Assembly: GCF_900188255.1 (NCBI RefSeq) | Contig: NZ_FZNS01000001.1 | Span: forward strand, 868,001-932,000 | Reading direction: 5' to 3' | DNA from: Hymenobacter mucosus | Lineage (GTDB): Bacteria > Bacteroidota > Bacteroidia > Cytophagales > Hymenobacteraceae | Length of the DNA stretch: 64,000 nt | Notes under the pieces: generated by a model | What the model was told of the DNA's origin: nothing | The model's database searches: none | What the model saw: the letters and a program-made list of their open reading frames with translations, nothing else | Program-made: the position numbers and the translations under genes | Shown: positions 17,316 to 24,671 of the stretch, piece by piece | How the letters are laid out: the number at the start of each line of letters is the position of its first letter | Numbering within the stretch: the stretch's first letter is position 1

Positions 17316-18308
17316 ATGAAACGCATCCTCACTTACGCCCTATTCTTAGCTTTTCCTCTGTTCAGCAACTGCCAGAAGGAAGCTGATGCTATTGTGTGTG
17401 AAGACCCTGCTTCTCCAGTGGCCAATAGCATCAGCGCGGTATTGCAGGAGCACCGCGTGCCTACCCAGAAATTTACCGTGCAGCCCAGGGTGACTACTAT
17501 CTTAACCACGGCCAAGGGCGCCACTATTTACGTTCCCAGCGGACTACAGCGCGTAGATGGCACCGCTCTTTCGAATAACAGTATTCAGGTAGAAGTGCAG
17601 GAAGTGACCACGCGGAGTGAAATGGTCTTCATGCAGCTACCCACTGTCTCCTATGGGCGGGCGCTAGAATCGGGGGGCATGTTTAATATCCGCTTTTCTC
17701 AGGATGGCCAACCCCTACAGTTAGCCGCGGGCACCAAGCTGAATCTAGTGACTGTGAAGCCGGGCGCAACCAGCTCATCGGCCAACATGGAGCTGTTTAC
17801 GGCCCTCCCCGATAGTGCCGTGCGCCAGCAAGTAGGTGGATGGGCTCTGGCACCCACCACCGGTCAGCCAGATACCAGCCGGCTTGTTACCCAAACTACT
17901 CCCGCCGGCAACACCCAGTATTTTGTTTCGCTGAACAGCTACCTATACAACACCAACCGTACTAGTCTTAACTGGATTAACTGTGACCGATTTATTGGAA
18001 TGGCTACCACCAACGTGGAGGTAGAAGTGCATGCAACCGATATAACCCTCGACAATACGCAGGTAATGCTAGTGCTAAACACGTTCAACGGTATGCTCTA
18101 CGCCTTTCGCAGTTTCTCTAATTCCTCGACGTTTTTTTCTAACGCTATACCCTTGGGCAGCACCGTTACGGCAGTAGTCTTACGGCGAGAAAACAACCAG
18201 CTGTACTTCGGCAAGCAAACTGCCAACGTGGGTCCCAGCCATACCTTCAGGCCCACCTTACGCCCCGTGACGGAAGCCGAACTGGTAGCGGAGATTCAGG
18301 CGCTGTAG
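17316..18308 (+). CDS. Lipoprotein, third gene of the sigma/barrel unit
   Basis: The 330-residue protein has a lipoprotein signal (hydrophobic stretch ending FSNC at about residue 19), so it should be lipid-anchored and periplasmic or at the outer membrane. The mature part is beta-rich; it includes a ZU5-like stretch with TTAKGATIYVPSGLQ and VQVEVQEV-type alternation (seen as SIQVEVQEVTTRSEMVFMQL). I do not recognise a named family with confidence. It starts 24 bases after the barrel-protein stop and is followed by a hairpin, which makes it the end of a three-gene operon led by the ECF sigma factor. Confidence 0.78.
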   Translation: MKRILTYALFLAFPLFSNCQKEADAIVCEDPASPVANSISAVLQEHRVPTQKFTVQPRVTTILTTAKGATIYVPSGLQRVDGTALSNNSIQVEVQEVTTRSEMVFMQLPTVSYGRALESGGMFNIRFSQDGQPLQLAAGTKLNLVTVKPGATSSSANMELFTALPDSAVRQQVGGWALAPTTGQPDTSRLVTQTTPAGNTQYFVSLNSYLYNTNRTSLNWINCDRFIGMATTNVEVEVHATDITLDNTQVMLVLNTFNGMLYAFRSFSNSSTFFSNAIPLGSTVTAVVLRRENNQLYFGKQTANVGPSHTFRPTLRPVTEAELVAEIQAL

Positions 18309-18324
18309 TGCCTCACACAATGGA

Positions 18325-18372
18325 GCGTCGTGGAGAGGCATGAGGCCTTACACGACGCCCGTTGTTTTTGTT
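18325..18372 (+). terminator. Probable terminator after the sigma/barrel/lipoprotein operon
   Basis: GCGTCGTG at 18325-18332 pairs with CACGACGC at 18351-18358 across an 18-base loop, and a T-rich stretch (GTTGTTTTTG) follows. The long loop makes it less certain than the other terminators here. Confidence 0.5.
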
Positions 18373-18432
18373 CTCCCGTGGGGCTTCGCCTTGCTAGATG
18401 CGAACTACGTATAGGCAGTTTTCCTCCGTACT

Positions 18433-18951
18433 ATGCTTGCGCCTACTTCTGCTCCGCTTATTCTCACTCTCAGCCTCGATGAAGCCGCGCAGGCTCACTT
18501 TGATGCCCTGCGCCAGCGCTACTTCCCGCCGGAGCGGAATTATCTGCGCGCCCACGTAACCTTATTTCATCACTTGCCTGGCTCAGAGGCGTCTGCCATT
18601 GCAGACCACCTCACGCACGTAACGACTACTACCCCGCAGTTGCCTCTTCAGGTAACGGGCCTGCGCTTTCTGGGCCGGGGCGTGGCCTACGACCTGCACA
18701 ACCCCGAGCTACCTCGCTTGCACCAGCAATTGCAAGCCGCCTGGACTGGCTCGCTTACCCCCCAGGACCAGCAGAAGCTTAAGCCTCACATCACCGTACA
18801 AAACAAGGTAGACCCGGCCGAGGCCCGCGCCCTCCACCAAAAACTTACCGAAGAGTTTGCGCCCTTCCAGGCCACAGGAACGGGCCTCACGCTGTGGGCC
18901 TACAAAGGCGGGCCTTGGGAAAAGCTCCACCAGTTCCCCTTCGGGGCGTAG
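18433..18951 (+). CDS. 2H phosphoesterase / LigT-like (2'-5' RNA ligase family)
   Basis: The 172-residue protein carries the two catalytic H-x-T motifs of 2H phosphoesterases: H41-V-T43 in LRAHVTLFHH and H119-I-T121 in LKPHITVQNK. Family members hydrolyse or form 2',5'-phosphodiester or cyclic phosphate bonds in RNA or nucleotides; which reaction applies here is unknown. It converges on a decayed polynucleotide kinase gene located about 50 bases past its stop on the other strand, so an ancestral RNA-end-processing neighbourhood is possible. Confidence 0.87.
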   Translation: MLAPTSAPLILTLSLDEAAQAHFDALRQRYFPPERNYLRAHVTLFHHLPGSEASAIADHLTHVTTTTPQLPLQVTGLRFLGRGVAYDLHNPELPRLHQQLQAAWTGSLTPQDQQKLKPHITVQNKVDPAEARALHQKLTEEFAPFQATGTGLTLWAYKGGPWEKLHQFPFGA

Positions 18952-18979
18952 TCCGCCGTGAAAGTAGCGCTGCAACCAC

Positions 18980-19015
18980 GACGCGCATATGGGCGTCGTA
19001 GTCAGCAAGCTTCAT
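18980..19015 (-). pseudogene. Truncated start of a gene once coupled to the kinase
   Basis: An ATG at 19013-19015 opens a short frame reading MKLADYDAHMRV and overlaps the kinase pseudogene's final stop codon by 14 bases, the arrangement of translationally coupled genes. After about 12 codons nothing recognisable follows before the convergent 2H phosphoesterase. The peptide resembles the N-terminus of bacterial Thg1-like tRNA guanylyltransferases, but it is too short to prove this. I treat it as a gene remnant cut by a deletion. Confidence 0.3.
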
Positions 19016-19425
19016 CTTGCCAGGGGCTGATGCTGAATTTTAGGTTGCCTACTACCTGCAAAAAGTGCAGTTCATTGAATCCCTAGGCGTAGCGAGGTAC
19101 TTCCAGCTGGTCGCGCAGCGTGGCCCACATGCCCACCTCGGGTACTTGGCGGGCTGCTGGTTCCGTACCGGCGCCCCCGCCGCCACCAATTGAAAGAAGT
19201 AACCCACAATTTGGAAACCCGCCGCCTAGGCCGGCTTAATGTATCGGGCTCGCTCAACAGCAGTGGGGTTTGTATTGTCGATAACGCAGCGCATTTGGGT
19301 ATCTAGGCACAGGGCCAGCAAGTGCCGCTCCCGGTTGCGCACGGGCGAGTGGAAGAACTGCTGCTGATAGAAAGCAGACTTGCCGGTGGCCTGAATTCGG
19401 GCGAAAACAATGAGCTGCAGATGTT
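19002..19425 (-). pseudogene. Decayed polynucleotide-kinase-like P-loop ATPase gene
   Basis: Reading leftward, the fragment LQLIVFARIQATGKSAFYQQ contains a Walker A motif (GKS) followed by RHLLALCLDTQ, then CVIDNTNPTAVERARYI, the hallmark of P-loop polynucleotide-kinase-like proteins. An in-frame TAG at 19226-19228 replaces a codon in what should read KAAGFQIVGYFF. A frameshift near 19155 moves the frame to VPEVGMWATLRDQLEVPRYA, then a second TAG, then GFNELHF and a normal C-terminal PWQDE. No start codon remains, and the segment between the FF-x-SPVR and RHLLAL parts is shortened. The lesions show that the gene is dead. Confidence 0.8.
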
Positions 19426-19434
19426 CCCGGTCGC

Positions 19435-20367
19435 TTATTTCTTGCGCGCAGTAATGGTATGCGTTAGGGCTTTGAACTGGGTGAGAGCAGCTTCATACTC
19501 TTGGCGGGCTAAGCCCTGCATGGCTACCGCCGTATTGCCGATGATGGTGACTTGCTGGTAGAGAAGCACCCGCTGCCCCTGCATTTGGCCGAAACCTTCT
19601 GTTTCGTAGGTCAGCAAGTCGTTCACCTTGGCAGATGACATTTTGCGAGGCGTGAAGCCCGTGAAGCCGAACCGATCTAGCCCACGCAGCAGCTCGTTGC
19701 TGATGGAAGCGGCCGTAAGGGAGGGGTTGTAGGGCAAGGGTGTAACGGTGAGCAAAGGCTCCATACCGTAGTCGTCCTTGCGCTGGCCACCGGGGGCATA
19801 CACGTAGAGGTTGCCGCTCGCTTTGGCAAAGGCCAGGCTCGACTTTTTCTCGTCGAAGGCAAATACGGCGCGCGCAAATGGGTCAGAAGCCAGATTTTTC
19901 TGGTAGGCGGCCGTCAGGAGTGCCTCCCGGACGGCCGTGCCCGTGGCCGCATCGGCGGCGGGGTAAATCCCTACTAGCTGCACGGCAAACGTGGAGTCGC
20001 CAAACATAAGCTGGGCCGACTCCTGCGTGGGAGTGGTTTGCACACGGGCCAGGCGGGCGGGGTAGCCCTGCACCGTCAGCTCCTGGTAGTCTAGCACCTT
20101 CGTGCCGCGAGCTTCAAACCGAGCCTTGCTAAAGGAGGCCGCGTTTTTGTAGTAGTTGCCGCCCACCAAGTCAAATACCTGAATGGCAGCATCGCCCTTG
20201 CGCACTCCCGTCAGCCCGGGGGCAGGATTAAATCCGGCGGGTGGCACCAGCACCACGTGGGTGCCCGGAATAAGACGAGGAAGAGCTTGTTGGGCCCGAA
20301 CGGTGGTAGCACCCCACAGCAAAGCCCCCGGAAGCAGCAAGAAAAACGAAACGCGCATTGTACTCAT
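19435..20367 (-). CDS. Secreted protein of unknown function
   Basis: The 310-residue protein has an N-terminal signal peptide (VSFFLLLPGALLWGATTVRA) and a soluble periplasmic or extracellular body. Short matches such as IPGTHVVLVPPAGF near the start and repeated strand-helix patterns recall the PsbP/DcrB-like fold, but I cannot assign a family. An ATG three codons in (MRVSFFL) is an equally good start. The stop lies nine bases before the kinase pseudogene on the same strand, so the two may once have been co-transcribed. Confidence 0.72.
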   Translation of the reverse strand: MSTMRVSFFLLLPGALLWGATTVRAQQALPRLIPGTHVVLVPPAGFNPAPGLTGVRKGDAAIQVFDLVGGNYYKNAASFSKARFEARGTKVLDYQELTVQGYPARLARVQTTPTQESAQLMFGDSTFAVQLVGIYPAADAATGTAVREALLTAAYQKNLASDPFARAVFAFDEKKSSLAFAKASGNLYVYAPGGQRKDDYGMEPLLTVTPLPYNPSLTAASISNELLRGLDRFGFTGFTPRKMSSAKVNDLLTYETEGFGQMQGQRVLLYQQVTIIGNTAVAMQGLARQEYEAALTQFKALTHTITARKK

Positions 20368-20469
20368 AGCAAACCAGTGATGCTATCCAGCCCCAAAAGG
20401 TTGTCAGCAGGGCGCAAGGTAGGCAGGAATGCGAGGCAAATGCGCAACAACTCCCGTGGGGGACCCTAC

Positions 20470-20901
20470 CTAGTATACCTGTTCCCTGGCATCCTTCGCA
20501 AAGGAATGCAGCAAGCTAGCCAACTCATCATCGCACCCCATGGTGCGGGTTAGCAGCTCACCCGACGTTTGGGTGTTCAAGTAGCCAGCCACCTGGGTAA
20601 GCGCTACCGGCCCAGTGGCAGCAAAACCCATGGCCCAGGAGGCAAAATACCGCCGCGGGATAGGACCATCGGCCAGCTTTTGCACATAGGCGTGGCGCGA
20701 GTCCTGCTCTATTACTTCGTACAAGGACCGTACTGTGGCTTCCTCCCCCTCAATAACTTGCAGAAATTGTCCTTCACTATACAACAGCAGCCCGGTTATA
20801 CCGCAATGGCGGTTTTTAGTTCGGGCTTGCTCTAGCATTATACGCAAATCCTCCTCCGACAAATTAATACTCTCAATACTCTGATAAATAATATGATACA
20901 T
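20470..20901 (-). CDS. BLUF-domain blue-light sensor, copy 1
   Basis: The 143-residue protein is essentially one BLUF domain (FAD-binding blue-light sensor) with a C-terminal helical cap and no output domain. Residues expected for the photocycle are present: Y6 (HIIYQS), N30 (ARTKNRHCGITG), Q48 (GQFLQVIEGEE) and the W89-A-M91 pair (SWAMGF). Short BLUF proteins act by light-dependent contact with a partner protein. It lies 186 bases from the divergently oriented nicotinamidase gene, beyond which is a second BLUF gene. Its partner is unknown. Confidence 0.92.
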   Translation of the reverse strand: MYHIIYQSIESINLSEEDLRIMLEQARTKNRHCGITGLLLYSEGQFLQVIEGEEATVRSLYEVIEQDSRHAYVQKLADGPIPRRYFASWAMGFAATGPVALTQVAGYLNTQTSGELLTRTMGCDDELASLLHSFAKDAREQVY

Positions 20902-21087
20902 AAACTAAATAAGATGAACTAAGTACGTTAGCGAAGGCAAAAATGGTATTTCACGTGGCGAGTATAAATTCTTTCCGTGGGAATCCATTGTCCTATTTTG
21001 CAAACCATCGTACGTTGCAGCTGTCCGGTCTTGCGAAGCAACAACCGGGTTTGCTTACCACGTGTTTTTTATCACTCATGCCAACCC

Positions 21088-21696
21088 ATGCGCACTCTTC
21101 TGCTAGTTGATATTCAATATGATTTTCTGCCGGGTGGCTCGCTAGCCGTAGCCGGTGGCAACGAGGTTATACCGTTGGTGAACCATTTGCAGCCGCAGTT
21201 TGAGCTGGTAGTAGCTACGCAAGACTGGCACCCGGCTGGCCATAAAAGCTTCGCGAGCCAGCACCCAGGCCATCATGCCTTCGACCAGATTGACTTGCAC
21301 GGCTTGCCCCAAACCCTGTGGCCTGACCACTGCGTGCAGGGTACCCGAGGTGCCGAGTTTTCGTCTGACCTCGACCAAAACCGGATTGAGGCCATTTTTC
21401 GCAAAGGCACTACGCCCGAAATAGACTCCTACAGCGGATTCTTCGACAATGGGCACCGGAAAGCTACTGGGCTGGCGGACTACCTACGCGGGCGCGGCGT
21501 AACGCAGGTATACCTAGCTGGCTTAGCCGCCGATTTTTGCGTGTACTTTTCCGCCAAGGATGCCCTAGAGCAGCAATTTGAGGTTTTCTTTCTGGAAGAC
21601 GCTACCCGCGCTATTTCGGCAGAAGGCTACCAGCAAGCGCGCGCCGACTTACGCAGTCGCGGCGGCAAAGTACTTACCAGCACAGAGCTAGGGTAG
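21088..21696 (+). CDS. pncA: Nicotinamidase
   Basis: The 202-residue protein is an isochorismatase-fold nicotinamidase that deamidates nicotinamide to nicotinate for NAD salvage. The catalytic triad is visible as D8 (LLVDIQYDFLPGG), K106 (FRKGT) and C151 (GLAADFCVYFSAKDA). Metal ligands are D46 and H48 in TQDWHPAGH and H81 in WPDHCVQGT. The frame is open back to 20977, but the ATG at 21088 starts exactly at the conserved first strand. It sits between two BLUF photoreceptor genes on the opposite strand; no other NAD-salvage gene is adjacent. Confidence 0.93.
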   Translation: MRTLLLVDIQYDFLPGGSLAVAGGNEVIPLVNHLQPQFELVVATQDWHPAGHKSFASQHPGHHAFDQIDLHGLPQTLWPDHCVQGTRGAEFSSDLDQNRIEAIFRKGTTPEIDSYSGFFDNGHRKATGLADYLRGRGVTQVYLAGLAADFCVYFSAKDALEQQFEVFFLEDATRAISAEGYQQARADLRSRGGKVLTSTELG

Positions 21697-21718
21697 CGTA
21701 ATTTGCTTCTGCAGATGG

Positions 21719-22156
21719 CTAGTGGCTTGTCGGCTGGGAGGCCACAAAATCTTCTAGCAATTGCAGCAGTTCAGGGCTGGTGTTGTGGGCACGAGGCAGC
21801 AGAAAGTGCCGCCGTTGTGGGTTGATGTAGCCCACTAGAGGCGCAAAATCTTGGGGGCTAACGGAGGCAAATCCCATGCTCCAGTCGGGAAAGGAGCGCC
21901 GGGCAACTGGCCCTGCCATGAGGGTTTCTACCTGAGTATGGCGGGGATCCTGCTGGATGACTTCGTAGATAGTTCGCACCGCCGTTTCTTCTCCCTCCAG
22001 CACCTGAATAATGCGCTGCTGGCTGTACAACAGGAGGCCCGAAATGCGTTGGGCTTCGTTCTTGGAGCGAGCCTGTTCGAGCAGCGCAGCCAGCTGGGCT
22101 TCACTTAGCTGCTGAGTTGCTACGCTGGTATAGGTAATCTGATACAAGCTCATCAT
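21719..22156 (-). CDS. BLUF-domain blue-light sensor, copy 2
   Basis: The 145-residue protein is a second stand-alone BLUF domain. Key residues are Y9 (QITYTS), N33 (ARSKNEAQRISG), Q51 (RIIQVLEGEE) and W92-S-M94 (DWSMGF). It is clearly paralogous to the BLUF protein about 800 bases away (similar VRxxYEVIxQDxRH segments) but has diverged strongly, so the duplication is not recent. It converges on pncA, with 22 bases between stop codons. Either of two adjacent ATG codons may be used. Its output partner is unknown. Confidence 0.92.
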   Translation of the reverse strand: MMSLYQITYTSVATQQLSEAQLAALLEQARSKNEAQRISGLLLYSQQRIIQVLEGEETAVRTIYEVIQQDPRHTQVETLMAGPVARRSFPDWSMGFASVSPQDFAPLVGYINPQRRHFLLPRAHNTSPELLQLLEDFVASQPTSH

Positions 22157-22303
22157 CTAACCCGTGTTACGTGGAAATAATACGCTAGGTTGGTGTGCCA
22201 GCATCAAGCTCAACAGCCCATTTGCTCGGTTTCGTTCAACCTTTGCGTACCGTTCGGGGTACATCTGGCTGAATCCTCTACTGCCTGCGCCTGACCTTAC
22301 CGC

Positions 22304-23407
22304 ATGGACCATTTTCCTGACCTTACCGACCACCTACGCTTTCTTCTGCAAACGGCAGGCATCATTGCCGCTAGCTTATTTGGGGGCTGGCTAGTGAAAG
22401 TCATCATTTTTGCCTTACTCAATGCCTACAACCGGCGCGAACAGACCCTGCTCACCCAGTCCGTTGCGCGCCACTTGAACAGCCCGAGTGCTTGGTTTTT
22501 TCCCGTCTTGGCGCTGTCGTTCATGCTCCCGCTTACGCCCCTGGAGGACCGCCCCTTCGAGGTAGTGCGGCGCCTGGTAGAAACCGCCCTGATTGCCACC
22601 TTTGCCTGGGGCCTCGTGAAGACGGTAGACGTAGCCCAGGACCTAGTGGAAGAGCACTACCGCCTCGACCAGGATGATAATTTTCGGGTGCGGAAGCTGT
22701 TCACGCAGCTGCAATTTGTCAAGAAGCTGGCCGTTACGCTCATCATCTTTGTGGCTACTGCCTTGGTTCTGATGAGCTTTGCTACGGTTCGCAAAATTGG
22801 TACTGGCTTGCTCACTTCGGCCGGTATTGCCAGCGTAATTATTGGCTTCGCGGCTCAACGCTCCCTCAGCAACTTGCTGGCGGGCTTTCAGATTGCCTTT
22901 ACTCAACCCATTCGGCTGGATGACGTGCTGGTGGTAGAGGGCGAATGGGGACGGGTTGAGGAAATTACTTTCACGTATGTAGTACTGCGCATTTGGGATG
23001 AGCGTCGACTGGTACTCCCGCTCAATTACTTCATAGAGAAGCCCTTTCAGAACTGGACGCGCTCTACATCTCAACTGCTAGGCACCGTGTTTTTGTACAC
23101 CGATTATACCATCCCTGTTGATGCCGTGCGGGCGGAGCTTCAGCGCGTGGTAGCAAGCCACCCGCTTTGGGACCGGCGCGTGTGCTTGCTACAGGTTACT
23201 GATTCCAAGGAACGTACCTTGGAGCTACGCTGCCTGATGAGTGCTGCCAACTCCAGCCAAGCTTTCGATTTGCGCTGCGCCGTGCGCGAGCAGTTGATCA
23301 AGTTCATTCAGCAGCAGCACCCTACTAGCTTGCCCAAAACCCGCTCCGTAGTGGAACCCACCGACCAACCCTTCACCCTGGACCCTACCGTGGATATGGC
23401 TGGATAA
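22304..23407 (+). CDS. MscS-family mechanosensitive channel
   Basis: The 367-residue protein has about four N-terminal membrane helices, then the pore helix and beta domain of MscS. The conserved region is IIGFAAQRSLSNLLAGFQIA followed by QPIRLDDVLVVEGEWGRVEE and LPLNYFIEKPFQNWTR. These channels open on membrane tension to release solutes after osmotic downshock. It is larger than E. coli MscS (286 residues) because of an additional N-terminal helix pair. It is a single gene ending at a strong bidirectional terminator. Confidence 0.9.
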   Translation: MDHFPDLTDHLRFLLQTAGIIAASLFGGWLVKVIIFALLNAYNRREQTLLTQSVARHLNSPSAWFFPVLALSFMLPLTPLEDRPFEVVRRLVETALIATFAWGLVKTVDVAQDLVEEHYRLDQDDNFRVRKLFTQLQFVKKLAVTLIIFVATALVLMSFATVRKIGTGLLTSAGIASVIIGFAAQRSLSNLLAGFQIAFTQPIRLDDVLVVEGEWGRVEEITFTYVVLRIWDERRLVLPLNYFIEKPFQNWTRSTSQLLGTVFLYTDYTIPVDAVRAELQRVVASHPLWDRRVCLLQVTDSKERTLELRCLMSAANSSQAFDLRCAVREQLIKFIQQQHPTSLPKTRSVVEPTDQPFTLDPTVDMAG

Positions 23408-23429
23408 GAAGCTGTAGTAGCTAGCATTT

Positions 23430-23484
23430 AAAAAGCGAGGGAATGGCGAAGGCGCAAGTGCCTTCGCCATTCCCTCGCTTTTTT
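23430..23484. terminator. Bidirectional terminator between MscS and SDR genes
   Basis: The stem begins AAAAAGCGAGGGAATGGCGA at 23430-23449, continues AGGC, and is perfectly complementary to the sequence from 23460 to the T-run at 23478-23484, with a six-base loop. The flanking A and T runs allow termination in both directions between two convergent genes. Confidence 0.93.
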
Positions 23485-23507
23485 CTACCCTGAGGAGGGT
23501 ATTGCAC

Positions 23508-24242
23508 TTACCGGTTGTTCATGGCCGCAACGCGGGCGTCAATCTGCTCCCGGGAAGCACGGCGAATTTCTTCGGAGGTGCCGTAGCCTACCTCCTGCTC
23601 GCCGGCGGCCAGGCGCGCCATTACGGAGTCGGCAAAGTCGTTTACGGGCACTCCCCACGTGTGGAGGCCAGCGCCGCCCAGGTCGGTATTCACTGCGGGG
23701 GGCACTATTTCCAGCACCTGAATGGGAGTAGCGGCCAGCTGATGACGCAGGGAAATAGTGAAGGAATGCAATGCAGCCTTCGTGGCGCTATAAATGGGAG
23801 CCAGCGCCATGGGCGCAAACGCCAAACCCGACGTGACATTGATAATTGCGGGGTTTGGTTGCTCCCGCAGATGCGGAATAAACAACGTAGCTAAATGAAT
23901 GGGCGCCTCCACGTTGATGAGCAGTTCTTGGCGGCGCACTTCCCAGGCCTCGTCGTCGGCAAGCTGAATGCGGCGCTGCACCCCAGCGTTGTTTACCAGC
24001 ACATTTAAGCGAGGGAAAGCCTGCTGCACCCACTCAAGTAGCGCCACGCGCTCGGCTGCCACCGCCACGTCGCACACCCGGGTGTGCAGGCCGGGTAGGT
24101 GCTGCTGGGCTTCCAGAAGTTTGTCTTCCCGACGGCCACACACGATGACGGTGCTTCCGGCCCGCTGAAACCGCTCGGCTAGCGCCAGCCCAATACCGGA
24201 CGCCCCGCCCGTAATCAATACCGTGTTTTCTGCCAGATTCAT
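23508..24242 (-). CDS. Short-chain dehydrogenase/reductase (DltE-like)
   Basis: The 244-residue protein is a classical SDR. The cofactor motif TGGASGIG lies at about residues 10-17, the NNAG motif (LVNNAGVQRR) near residue 80, and the catalytic YxxxK as YSATK near residue 150. The C-terminal LEIVPPAVNTDLGG segment resembles the DltE/YdfG-like group. It is an NAD(P)-dependent oxidoreductase of unknown substrate. The frame is open 16 codons further upstream, but the ATG at 24240-24242 gives the standard N-terminus. Confidence 0.88.
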   Translation of the reverse strand: MNLAENTVLITGGASGIGLALAERFQRAGSTVIVCGRREDKLLEAQQHLPGLHTRVCDVAVAAERVALLEWVQQAFPRLNVLVNNAGVQRRIQLADDEAWEVRRQELLINVEAPIHLATLFIPHLREQPNPAIINVTSGLAFAPMALAPIYSATKAALHSFTISLRHQLAATPIQVLEIVPPAVNTDLGGAGLHTWGVPVNDFADSVMARLAAGEQEVGYGTSEEIRRASREQIDARVAAMNNR

Positions 24243-24671
24243 AGGATGAGGGGATAGTAGATGAAGTTTCAGCACGTAGTAACTCCCCACGCGCCCATTT
24301 GGTTAGCTGTGCGGCTTGGCCGGCGCAGCTACGGCCGATAGCACCTGCTAGCAGATACTATCTTACGTCCGCCTACTTAGGGTAGCCTACTGGCAAAACT
24401 TCCTGGTACTATGGTAGCTAGCATGGAACCGAGGCAAGCCGCCCCATTGTTGGTACGTGCTGCCTGCGCGGGCCGACATCACAGGGCCGTGGTTTCTACC
24501 ATAGAAATGACATAGCGCAGGCCGTATATTGCGCAAAACAAGCTGTTATAATCCTCACGTACGCATTTCTTACACGAAGTCGGCGGCTAATTTTTTTTGG
24601 GTTCCCTACCGAAACAGAAGCCACCTTTTCCAACTTTCACCGTACTTCGTTAGTCCTTTTCCTGATTACGC
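24243..24671. other. Intergenic region upstream of mqo
   Basis: About 430 bases separate the divergent SDR and mqo genes. I see no convincing ORF, RNA gene or repeat. The last 130 bases before mqo are AT-richer (including TTTTTTTT at about 24591-24597) and probably hold its promoter, but no clear TAnnTTTG element can be fixed. Confidence 0.5.
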
